The notes under the pieces were generated by a model. That model ran no database searches. It was not told where the DNA came from and saw only the letters and a list, made by a program, of their open reading frames with translations. Positions 50,685-59,813 of a stretch of DNA of 64,000 nucleotides are shown in pieces (position 1 is the stretch's first letter; each line of letters begins with the position of its first letter). The position numbers and the translations under genes are program-made. Origin of the DNA: Pyropia yezoensis (lineage: Eukaryota; Rhodophyta; Bangiophyceae; Bangiales; Bangiaceae); contig CM020618.1 of NCBI GenBank assembly GCA_009829735.1, positions 34,138,894-34,202,893 of the forward strand, given 5' to 3'.

Positions 50685-52134
50685 GGCGGCGGGCGCGGGG
50701 GAGGACCCCGCCGGGCGAGGGACGGGGGGAGCGGGGCCCACCAGCGCCGTCGAAGTGGTCCTCTTTCCGCCTCCACCACTGGCGGACCGGCCGTTGGCGG
50801 GCGGCGCAGCGTCGTTGGGCGTGCCGCCGCTGCCGCCCGCCGCCATCCCAACCGTGCGGCTGGCGGCGGTTGTCGACGGCGTCCCCGCCGTCGACAGCGT
50901 CGGAACGGTCGGCGGCCGCCGCCGCCACCGCGGCAGTGGCCGGCGGCAGCGCGATTACTCGGCGTGAGGAGAGCGCCGCGGGGCGGCAGGGGGGTGCCGC
51001 TGTCGCACCGTGGGCAGACGGCGCCGGCTGGGGGGGGGGCGCCGCTGGTTGGGGGGCGTGTCCTCACCGCCTTGCAGTTGCCGCCGCCGGCCCATGCCGC
51101 GCGCGCGTCGGCTGGCAGTGCGCGCGCGTAGGCTGGCAGTGCGCGCGCGTCAGCTGGCAGTGCGGCGGCCCCGGCGCCACGCCGCCCCCCCCCTCCCTCC
51201 CCACCCCCCCGCGTCGTGACGGCGTGGCCACCACCGCCGGGCGCTCGGATGCCGCGGCCGCCGCCGCCGCCCCCCCGCAGTACCTGCTCCCGTGGCTGTC
51301 CACACCCGCCGCCGCCCCCACCGCGGGTCCGCGCTGAAACGCCGCCACAGTCGCAACGTACACGAACTTCGTGACCGCCCGGGGGGCGTACGCGGACGCC
51401 GTGGTCCACCGGGGGCTCGCCGCCCTGCGCGTTCCCGTCACGCCGTCGCCGCCCTCGCGGTGGCCGCGGCCGTCGGGGGGGGTGCCCCCGCACGCGGCGG
51501 CCGCGTCAGCGGCGACGGCGGCGGCGACGGCAGCGGCGGCGGCCGCCGACGCCCCGGCCGCGCGCGGCTGGCAGCCACTCACGCCTGGGGGCATCCTCGG
51601 CGGGTGGCCCGCGAGCAGCAGCAGCGGCGGTGAGCCCACCGTCACCGCCGTCACCGCCGCCACGGCCGCCACCGCCGCCGCCGCCGCCGCCGCGCAGCGC
51701 CGTAGGCACGCACAGGAGAGGGGCGCCCCCGTCTTGCTGGCGTGGGCCCAAACGCCCCAGCTGCCACCGTCGCCCGTGGTCACCTTGTCCGCCAGCGCGA
51801 CGCCCTTCCACGCGTCCCCGACAGGGGCAGCGCCGTGGGCGTCGGCAGGCGGCGGCGGCGCGTCGCCCCTGGCGGGCGGCGTGTCGCCCGAGGCTGCCGC
51901 CGCCTCGGCCGGCGGGCCCGCCCGCAGGGGCGACGGCGGCCGCCATCAGCAGGGCAACCCACTTCCGCCCGCGGGCGGTGGTGGCCCTCATCGTCGGCAC
52001 CCCCGTCCCTGCCATTGCCGTCGGCGGCGGGGCACCCGCTGCCGCTCCCGCTGCCGCCACCACCGCGGCCGTTGCCGTCGCGGCCGCGCACCGCCTTTTA
52101 CGGTGTCCATGACGGCCACGGCGGCCGGCGGACA

Positions 52135-52545
52135 TTACGGTGGCGGAGGCGGTCGCGGCCACCGTGGGGGAGGCGGTGGCAGTGGCGGCCACGGTGGCGG
52201 AGGCGGCGGCGGCCACTGTGGCGGATTTGGTGGCGGCACGGTGGGCGAGGCGGTGGCGGTCGCGGCTGCGGTGTGCGAGGCGGTGGCGGCCACGGTGGCG
52301 GACGCGGCGTCAGCCACAGTGGAGGAGGCGGTGGCGGTGCGGCCACGGTGGGCGAGGCTGTGGCGGTCGCGGCTGCGATGCGCGAGGCGGCGGCGGCCAC
52401 GGTGGCGGATGCGGCGGCGGCCACGGTGGTGGAAGCGGTGGCGGCCGCGGTGGGGGAGGCGGTGGCCGAGTCTGTGACGGTGACGGTGGTGGAGGTGGTG
52501 GGCAGCGGGGGCCTTGGAGGCGGTGGGCAGCGGCGGCCGTAGCCG
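52135..52545 (+). repeat. GC-rich minisatellite with Val/Ala/Glu-coding periodicity
   Basis: About 400 bp of imperfect units around GGCGGCCACGGTGGCGGA. One plus-strand frame at a time reads ATV(A/G)EAVA-type repeats (such as TVAEAVAATVGEAVAVAATV), but the frame changes several times, so it is treated as satellite DNA. Confidence 0.75.
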
Positions 52546-53119
52546 TGGCGACCACGGTGGAGGAGGCGGCGGGCAGCGGCGACAACGGGTGAGGGCGTGC
52601 GCGGGGGCCGGGGGCTACCGTGGTCGCGGTATTCTGGCGCTCACCAGGCACAGACACAGCGTCTGGGCCCTCCGTCATGCGCACGACAGACACCGACACT
52701 GTGCCCTGACACGGACACCGCATGTGGCCGTGTCGGTGTCGGTGTCTGTGCCCAGGATCTCGGTGATCGCCCGCCGCGGTCCACTTTTCTCACTCACCGG
52801 CGTGCGACGTGCTGCCGACTACCACTTCAACAAAAATAAAAAGTACAAGAATTCGAACGACAACTCCACATGGACCGGAAGAGAGCGGGCCGTCTTCCGG
52901 TTGCTGCCGGATACTCATTGCGATGCCTATTCAACTCACTGTATATTTTGTTTGCAGTTCGCACTGAAACGCGTTGTATGCGCGGCTGCACAGTACGTGT
53001 GCCGCGTGACTTGGACGGCTCTTTGGTGCAGCTGAAATGCAGACATTGCCCTGCATTTGTTGCATTTCAAAAGGGGTTGAAGTGCGTGAAAAACATGCAG
53101 CGAATTGCAGTGGTTCCGG

Positions 53120-53226
53120 TCGCCGACAATGTCCTGTGCTGCGTGTTGTATTTCTCTCGCCTGGTGCTAATGCTTCCGTGTGTCCTGTGCTTGTCTTGCG
53201 CTGTTTTTCTTTTGTTATTCGTAGTA
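53120..53226 (+). repeat. Dispersed repeat block, copy 2 (left part)
   Basis: Similar to 40324-40434, ending in GTTATTCGTAGTA. The next base (53227) begins CAGTGCATACGCGGTTATGT, the probable left end of a pogo-like transposon inserted at TA (53225-53226). Confidence 0.6.
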
Positions 53227-53562
53227 CAGTGCATACGCGGTTATGTGCGGGTGTCATCCGAGAAAGTAGCCTACCCTTGTTCCATGACGCATGTACCGCG
53301 TACCGTTGTGTTCCGATAGGCGGTACACGGAAGTACAGTAGTTATTACTTCAATTCAATGACTTCGCCAAAGCGCTGGTGTGTGGTCTGCCCAGCTCCGA
53401 GCCTTCCGAAGTGAAAGCCTGGGAGCTGGGGCGGGGTAGGCGGACCAGAGACGCTCGGACGAAGTGGTCCCCCCGACGAGAAAAACAAACAAGGCGGTCC
53501 GCCTGGCCAGGAGTACGCAAACAAATGCAGGGCTCACTCGCCGTCATCCTCCCCACTCAGAA

Positions 53563-54851
53563 CTAGTCCACTGTCTCATCAATGGCCCCCACATCATCCT
53601 CCGCGGTCAGCCACCGACGGACCGCCTGTGCACGGTCCTCATCCCCCAAGCCCACAAACTCCTCCTCGAGTGAGGCGTTTGCCAGCAAAGCCACCACATC
53701 TCACACGTCTGTGTGAGCGTTGTCAAATGCGGGGACGACCCCATGAACCTGGCGACGGACCTCCGCCGCCGCCTCAGTCGGGAGTACGTCAGCCTTCAGC
53801 CAGCAGTTGGCCAGATGCTCCGCAGGGACGGCGCGCCACTCCTCCTCAATAATGATGGCCGCGTCACGCAAATGGGCGTGCCCCCCGACGTCCAGCCCCC
53901 CACCACGGGGCACCCGCGGTTGCGGACGACTCAAGTCCAACAACTGGTCCAGGTTCCCCACCACCCGCTGCAACAAGCGGAACTTGTACCGCCGCTTCAA
54001 GCCTGCAATGACGCCCGCGTCCAGCGGTTGGTAGACTGCGGTAGTATTCGGAGGCAGCTCAATAATGGTGACCTGCTCGTCCGATAAATCCGAGTGGCAC
54101 CCCAGGTTGTCGAGTATCAGTACAACTTGGTTGCCCGTCCGCTGCCGCACAGCCGGAAGAAACACCTCGTCAAACCACCTCTTGAAAATGCTGGTGTCTG
54201 TCCAGGCCGACTTTTGCGAAAAGTACGGCACAGGACACCGGTTGGCCGGCCCCATGAAGCACATGGGCTGTGCGGCCTTCCCAATCATCGTTACAGGTAG
54301 CTTGTGGGAGCCCGTGGCGTTACAGCACAGGGTCAAGGTGACGTGGTCCTTGCTCCGCATCACGTTTGAGCCACGGGCATGACGCCGGTCATCGCCTGGA
54401 ACATAGGAACGGGACGGCAAACACCGGTACAAGAGACCCGTCAGAGACCCGTCTCATCGACGTTATATATGAGATCGGGGTCTACGCCCTCCAGCTGTCG
54501 GCGAATTTCGTCCATCCGCGCCGCGGCTTCCTCAACGTTGGCCGATGCCCCGCATCCATGCAGGGCCACGCTGCCCCACCCGAAGCGCCGAGCCCACTTT
54601 TGGATGTAGCCGTTGGATGCCCGAAAGTTGACGACACCGAGGGATGCGGCAATCTGTAACGCTTTCCAGCGCAGAATCGACAGCGACAGGGGTGCCCGCT
54701 TGCGGCCACGGGCACGCACGGCGAGGCACCAGGCGTGCAGTCGCGCGTCCACCTCCGGGAGAGCGCCCGTCTTAGATGACATGGACTCGTCCGACGCCCC
54801 GGCCGCCGATCTCGCGAGCAGCTGCGCCCGGTATTTCCACGCCCTCGTCAT
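53563..54851 (-). pseudogene. Pogo/Tigger-like transposase (CENP-B HTH + DDE_1), broken
   Basis: The N-part (54441-54851) has a CENP-B-type HTH (DARLHAWCLAVRARGRKRAP, GYIQKWARRFGW) and IYNVDETGL, the first catalytic Asp. A tandem 11-bp duplication (54432-54442 and 54443-54453) then shifts the frame. Without it the frame joins YRCLPSRSYV. The C-part has LCCNATGSHKLPVTMIGKA, VVLILDNLGCHSD (second Asp) and LPPNTTAVYQPLDAGVIAGL (third Asp). An in-frame TGA at 53701 truncates the tail, which then continues DVVALLANASLEEEF...IDETVD to a TAG at 53563. The intact relative at 41862 has Ser where this TGA stands. Upstream of 54851 the frame is still protein-like (TWDYISEQLNGAYS) to about 54918, so the true start may be further right. 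Confidence 0.88.
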
Positions 54852-55767
54852 CGCGCTGCAGGAGTAAGCGCCGTTGAGTTGCTCTGAGATGTAGTCCCAC
54901 GTCTTTCCAGCGGTCCTCTAGCGAACTACTTGTAGTTTAGTGCCGAGACACATCGGGGTTCTCGAACGACGCTGCTCCCCAACTACACGTGCCGGCGCCC
55001 TAGCGGAGGATGGGGATTACAGAACAGCGTGCGCTGTAACGGCCGCCGCGCGCGAAGCGCCGCGTATGGCAGTCGACGATTCCGATGGCACGCTCGGGTG
55101 GGCCAGAGCGATGGCTGCCTCGGCGGCGGCAGTGGCCGCGTCAAAGGCACTCGAGATTACAACGGCACGTCGGGGGATGTCGGTACTGCGGGGTGGCGTA
55201 CTGGTACCAGCGGCGCAGCGGCCAGGCACCTCTCCCGCCGGCGAATGGGCGGCAGCAGCAGAAGCACCCTCAGCAGGCCTTGCTGCCGGCCCAGTCACTG
55301 GCCGGGCTGGAACCAGGGAAGCGCCGGCATCGGGCCCCGCTGCCGTGCCCCCACCGCCGACCGGGGCCATCTCACCAGACGCGTTGCCGCCCGGCCCAAT
55401 CCGCAGCGTGCCGGTCTTGAGCTAAAATCAGTTGGCAGAGAGTGTATCCAGTGCGGCGTGCAATCAGGTGCAGGTTGGGGAGTGCCGCTTCACCGGGCTT
55501 GGATACGATGGGGGGCGGGGGGGCGGGGGGGGGGGGGAAGCGCAATGGTCTGGCAGCGAGAAATCGGCGTGGATCGACGGGATTGACGCCGTGATGATGG
55601 GACGGCGACGCGGCGGGGCGGTACTGTATACCCCTCGTGGGATCATTGTCGAGTACTTCAACATCCACGATTGCATTTCTATGACAATTTATGCCATGAA
55701 CTTCTGTGCGGAACATTCGCAGCCCGAGTCCCGCGCGAATGTTCGGCTCGGTTATAGGCGGTGCGGT
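54852..55767. other. 5' side of the pogo-like element
   Basis: No further coding motif beyond the short N-terminal extension to about 54918. Near 55690-55755 the sequence resembles 42250-42335 at the deleted pogo copy (GCGGAACATT...AATGTTCGGCTCG then TTAT), so this is element DNA close to its right end. The palindrome-like GCGGAACATTCGC / GCGAATGTTC is within it. Confidence 0.5.
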
Positions 55768-55880
55768 CTTCATGATCTCCGAGAGCGTTGTAGGCGGGTG
55801 GGGGTGACGGGGCGGAGTGACGGGAATGGTTGGGTGTGACCCATGTCAACGTCTAGTAGCGGTTGTATTATCGGGTAGGG
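55768..55880 (+). repeat. Dispersed repeat block, copy 2 (right part)
   Basis: Matches 40463-40565 in the same orientation (ATGATCTCCGAGAGCG, GGGTGACGGGGCGG). It lies directly right of the pogo-like element end. Confidence 0.7.
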
Positions 55881-57163
55881 GAGAGGGGGGGGGGCTGGAC
55901 GTGAGGCGCGGGGGGATGAGCTCGAGGGTATCGGGGGGGAGCTGGGGGACGGCACATTAGTAATGCCGCACGGGGGGCCCGGTAGCATTAAATGAAGCGC
56001 TGTTTGTTTGCCACGCTATCTCTATGGGGAGCGTGCCCAGCCCTCATGGTCGGATGGTACGTCAGGAGGGCGCATCCTAGCGCACTGCGTATCAGAACGC
56101 ACGCGGTCAACGTATCGACAAGCTAGCAGGACACGCATCGACCGTAAGTAGCTCCACACAACTCCTTCTGGACTGAATTCCGGTCGCCCGTCAGGTTTAC
56201 GTGCCTGCGCAGTGCGCGCCAAGTGCGCGCATCCCCCCCAGAGCCGTCGTGGGGCCAGTGAATGCGTATACTGGCTAAAATGGTGTGCGCGGCGCGAATA
56301 TGGGCTCTCTGCTGACTTGGAACACACTGTTAAAAACGCGGTGTAAGGGGTATGCTACGACCCCGTCGCAACCCGCAAACTCTGTACTGTGAGGGATTGA
56401 GTCTGAAATAAAATGAATCGGGTGCGCTGGTACGGACCGGTTTCCAGCACAGGCGAAGTAGAGTGGTACGTTTTCGAAACAATGGCACCTGAACTGAGGA
56501 AAAAGGGGTGGGATCGTGAGAAAGAACAACAGTGTTCTGACCAATGAGCTCTCTGATGGATAAGCCCCAGGACCTGCGGCCAATTTCGTACTTCTGGGAT
56601 CCAAGAGCCTCGCCATTACTACGCGGTTCTCATGCCCTTCTCGAACGTCATTGGCTGAAATGCTGACAGCCACCTGTTGTTGTGCAGTTGGACAGATGCG
56701 CAACCGCCAAAATTGGGACTACTGCAAATGCTTTTTTTTTTTTTACGTGAGAAGAACGACCATAGCGTGCTCGTCGTCATGGTAGATAAAAAACGACGAA
56801 CGACAATCTCCCCAGCTCGTAGGCACACCTGAGCACATTCTCTGTGCGAAATCGGCCTTCACGGGCCTCAATGAAGTCTTCATCGGTCGCGCAACATCGA
56901 TTCGCATCCATTTGCGCCAAGATAATGGAAGTGTTTGACCCTCTGCGCTGTGCGGCGACACAACGAGTCGCGAGACAAAAAACAACTAATGCCTGCACTT
57001 TTAGTACTGTTGGTAAAGATGGATCTAAAATTGCTTTGACCAGCAAGAAAAATTCAATCTCCTCTATGATCTGCTGGCTGTGCTGTCACGGGGCACGAGG
57101 GAGGAGGTGCCACACACAGACGAAGTGCTCGCAGCATGTATGTATGTACACCCAGTAGCTAAT
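55881..57163 (-). other. Unassigned region with short protein-like minus-strand frames
   Basis: Minus-strand frames 56777-57046 (LPTVLKVQALVVFCLATRCV, ENVLRCAYELGRLSFVVFYL), 56619-56828 and 56275-56703 look less biased than their surroundings and may be pieces of one decayed gene. I recognise no family. A T run lies at 56732-56742. Confidence 0.25.
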
Positions 57164-58616
57164 ATCGTTTGTCCACTTCACAGCTGAAAATCCAAGAATT
57201 AATTTGTCACGAGCTACACCCTGCCCAGGCGCGCTGGGTTTGCAGCCAGCGGCTGCGACTTGGTAGAATCCGATGGCGCCCCTCTCCCCCGCCCCCCCCC
57301 CATCATCAACACCACCAACCAAACCATTAATGAGACAATCACCCTCGCACGCACTAGCCAACAAGACCTCGAGGCCTACCCCATCTCAATATTTGATCCC
57401 GTTGCCCTTGGAGGCGATGACGGCCGCTACTCGACGGGGCATGGATTCAATGCAAGTCTCGAAGAACGCGTCCGGTATGGACGTCCACTCCTCACAAAAC
57501 GCCAGAAAGAGGTCGTCCTTGTTCTTGGGGGCGGTCTCGCGCGCGTGCAGACGGCGGTCCAGCTCGTTCGAGGGGTTCTCAATGGGGTTGAGGTCGGGGC
57601 TTTGCCCTACCCAAGGAAGCACCTTGAACACCAGCGCGGCCTTGGCCGCCTTACTGCGCTTGGACGCATGGCAAGGCGCCAAATCCTCTTGCAGCCAGGC
57701 GCCGTCAGGGGACCCAAAGTCGGCCATCAGGTGGTGGTAGACCTCCTGCTCCAGCACGCGCTCATACTGCGCGGACTCCATGGAACCATGAAACCGATAA
57801 TGCGGGGTTCGCCCGCGCGACGAGAAGCCGGCCCACACCATGACCGACTGCTTCCCGCTCTTGAACGACGACCGCGAGCAGCCGGGAAGGGAGCGCTCCC
57901 CCGGCTTGCGCCACACCCGGGCGCGCGACGGCCGTCGCACCTCGAACGATTTCTCGTCCGTGAACAGCACAAAATTCCACCCCAGGTCCCAAGAGCGCCG
58001 CTCCGTCGCCCACTTCACCCGCTTGGCCTTGTTGGCTTCGGAGACCCGTGGCTTGACGGCCTGCGGCGTGGAGCTAAACCCCTGCGCCTGCATGGCGCGG
58101 CGCACCGTGCGGGGGCTGACGGGCTTGGTCCGCCCCACGTTGACGAGCTCGGTGATGGTGGAGAGGGAGCTAGAGCGGTTGGCCTTCATCAGCCGAGAGA
58201 GGGCGCGCAGGTCTCGCTCGCTCAGAGCGCGGGGGCGGCCACGGTTCTCACGTGCCGGAGCACCAGCGCCGCTGCGCACCTTCTTGGCCACATGGGCAAA
58301 GGTGCTCTTCTTAACGTCGAGCGCGGCCGCAATGGCCCCGTTGCTGTTGCCCTTGGACGCCGTCTCCTTGATGGCAGCGGTCTGCTGGCTCGTCAGGGAC
58401 ACCCGGTTGTGACCTGCCAAGGTTGCGATTTTTTTTTTTTTTTTTTCTCAGCCGTGATGCATGTGCAGGACGTTTTTATACCGGTTGGCAGTCGCCTTGT
58501 GTGGCGGCGCATCCCCGGAAAAATGTGGTCCTGAGTGCGCCTGGAGCGAGATATACCACGAGATTGCAGCAAACTCCAGGCATGGGACCCAGGATTCTCG
58601 ACGGTGGACAAACGAT
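57164..58616 (-). mobile_element. Tc1/mariner element around the intact transposase
   Basis: ATCGTTTGTCCAC at 57164-57176 is matched by its exact reverse complement at 58604-58616, flanking the gene. The outer few bases differ between ends (57153-57163, 58617-58631), so exact termini are uncertain. The same TTTGTCCAC motif occurs in the TIRs of the deleted relative at 58634. Confidence 0.65.
57386..58420 (-). CDS. Tc1-like (DD34E) transposase, intact
   Basis: 344 residues, the usual full length, with no stop or shift. The N-terminal part is a paired HTH (LTSQQTAAIKETASKGNSNG, VSPRTVRRAM) with an AT-hook-like GRPRALS between. The catalytic triad is D155 (LFTDEKSF), D246 (LQEDLAPCH, where DN is more usual) and E281 (SPDLNPIEN), with 34 residues between the last two. 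MVWAGFSSRGR is the family's central strand. A nuclear protein that would excise and insert the element at TA. It is the best candidate for a currently active DNA transposase in the window, although the D-L variation at the second Asp should be noted. Confidence 0.93.
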   Translation of the reverse strand: MAGHNRVSLTSQQTAAIKETASKGNSNGAIAAALDVKKSTFAHVAKKVRSGAGAPARENRGRPRALSERDLRALSRLMKANRSSSLSTITELVNVGRTKPVSPRTVRRAMQAQGFSSTPQAVKPRVSEANKAKRVKWATERRSWDLGWNFVLFTDEKSFEVRRPSRARVWRKPGERSLPGCSRSSFKSGKQSVMVWAGFSSRGRTPHYRFHGSMESAQYERVLEQEVYHHLMADFGSPDGAWLQEDLAPCHASKRSKAAKAALVFKVLPWVGQSPDLNPIENPSNELDRRLHARETAPKNKDDLFLAFCEEWTSIPDAFFETCIESMPRRVAAVIASKGNGIKY

Positions 58617-58633
58617 TTTGGCCGGCGATTATA

Positions 58634-59366
58634 CAGTACCTACCCAATATTACTTGTCCACTTTGACACGCCCGGTTCGACGTGTGACCAAATCGGAAAA
58701 ACGATCTCTGCGGTGCCGATTTGTGGCCATCTGTCGACTTCGTCGCTGAGCGGCTGTGTGGCGCGCTACAGAAAAATGCTCACAGCTTTGCCGTTGGGGC
58801 GAGTAGTGTCTCACAGGCGCCATGGGGAGAAAGCTCAGAACCTCTCTGAGCCCCCAGCAGGTGAGAGCCGAGCACACGATGGTCGCAACCGGAAAGTTCT
58901 ATGGCGCCATCGCCTCCTTTTTGACCCTAAAGCAGAGAACGGTTGCCTACGTGACGGTACGGGCCGGGCGCCCCAATACTGGGCCTCACAAGGAGACCAG
59001 AGGCCTTCCGAAGGCTATGAGCCCTCAAGAGCTCCAAGGCCTCAACGGATGGAAAACGACAACCCTTTCGCGGCAATGACCGAAACAGCGGAAAAGCTCA
59101 ATAGGGAGCGAACCAAGCCTCTGGCGGGGTCCTCCCTCCCTCCAATGCCCCTCTACACCGTACGAAGGACCGTGAAGGCGTTGGCGTTGTCGTCCTATAC
59201 CCCCGCCAGAACATGGCTCGCGGCGTGCGCGCGGTGGTGGCGGCCAGAGGGGCATGCACGAAGTCTTTCTGGGTTTACTGCACCGTGAAGGACGGTTCCA
59301 AGCAGGATCAAACAGATTCTCAGGATTGGCCGTCTTGGGTGGACAAATAACATTGGGTAGGTACTG
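58634..59366. mobile_element. 733-bp internally deleted Tc1-like element
   Basis: Starts CAGTACCTACCCAATATTAC TTGTCCAC and ends in the inverted GTGGACAAATAACATTGGGT AGGTACTG. TA flanks both ends (58632-58633, 59367-59368). It contains only N-terminal transposase sequence, so it is a non-autonomous derivative lying only 17 bp from the intact element's inner repeat. Confidence 0.88.
58822..59079 (+). pseudogene. N-terminal remnant of a Tc1-like transposase
   Basis: MGRKLRTSLSPQQVRAEHTM and GAIASFLTLKQRTVAYV resemble the HTH start of the 57386-58420 transposase (LTSQQTAAIKETA, GAIAAALDVKKSTFAHV). A further piece, TKPLAGSSLPPMPLYTVRR, follows in another frame (about 59109). The catalytic domain is missing. 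Confidence 0.75.
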
Positions 59367-59813
59367 TACATACCCGGCGACCTCCCGGCGCCCCAACCGC
59401 AGCCGGTGCGTGGCAGGCACGTGCCGGCCACGAGCGGTAGACGCGGGCTACGAGCTGTAGACCTGGGCCGCTTGCGGGGCGCCCACCGGAACGCTGCCGT
59501 CCAGCCTGTACTAGCGATGGCGGCAGCGGCCGCGGCCGCGGCGGCGGCGTCCGCGCCGGCAGCGTCCGCGGCGGCGGCGGCCGCGGCGGTTGTGCGGCCC
59601 GCCTTCGCCCTCGGAAGCCCTCCTTTCTCCTCTGAGTAGCTGCGGCAAACGCGCGTGGCGAATACAGCGAGCCGCCGGCGGCATATCCAACAGAAGCGCC
59701 CGCGACGGGAGAGGGATGGGGGGGCAGGCAGGCGACCCCTACCCCGTCCGCTACCGTCGCGCCGTGCCGTGTGCCCCGCCGACCCAGTGCGGCGCTGCAC
59801 CACGGACGGCGCG
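59367..59813. other. Short spacer with an Ala-coding GCG/GCC tract
   Basis: 59515-59600 is a GCGGCG-type low-complexity tract. No gene is supported. It separates the Tc1 relatives from the phosphatase gene. Confidence 0.6.

Larger units (their letters stand above)
48236..53119. other. Five-kilobase GC-rich, repeat-laden region without a supported gene
   Basis: All six frames stay open for long distances because stop codons are rare at this GC content. The encoded Ala/Gly/Pro/Arg strings show no domain. Slightly more protein-like segments are 48689-49132 (-), with a hydrophobic start and Asn/Thr stretch, and 51064-51783 (-), with VTKFVYVATVAAFQRGPAVG. Either could be an exon of a low-complexity gene but I cannot support one. 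Tandem repeats and a 34-base G run are listed separately. At 52723-52743 a GTGTCGG-repeat forms an imperfect palindrome with 52640-52700. Confidence 0.5.

Noticed and set aside
49395-50846. 483-codon minus-strand Ala/Pro-rich ORF
   Set aside because: It spans tandem repeats and a 34-base G run and has no domain. All frames are open here because of GC content.
11519-54851. Reassigned stop codons (TAG or TGA read as sense)
   Set aside because: In-frame stops in the transposons include TAG, TGA and TAA at unrelated positions, and the intact host-like genes end normally. Ordinary decay explains them.
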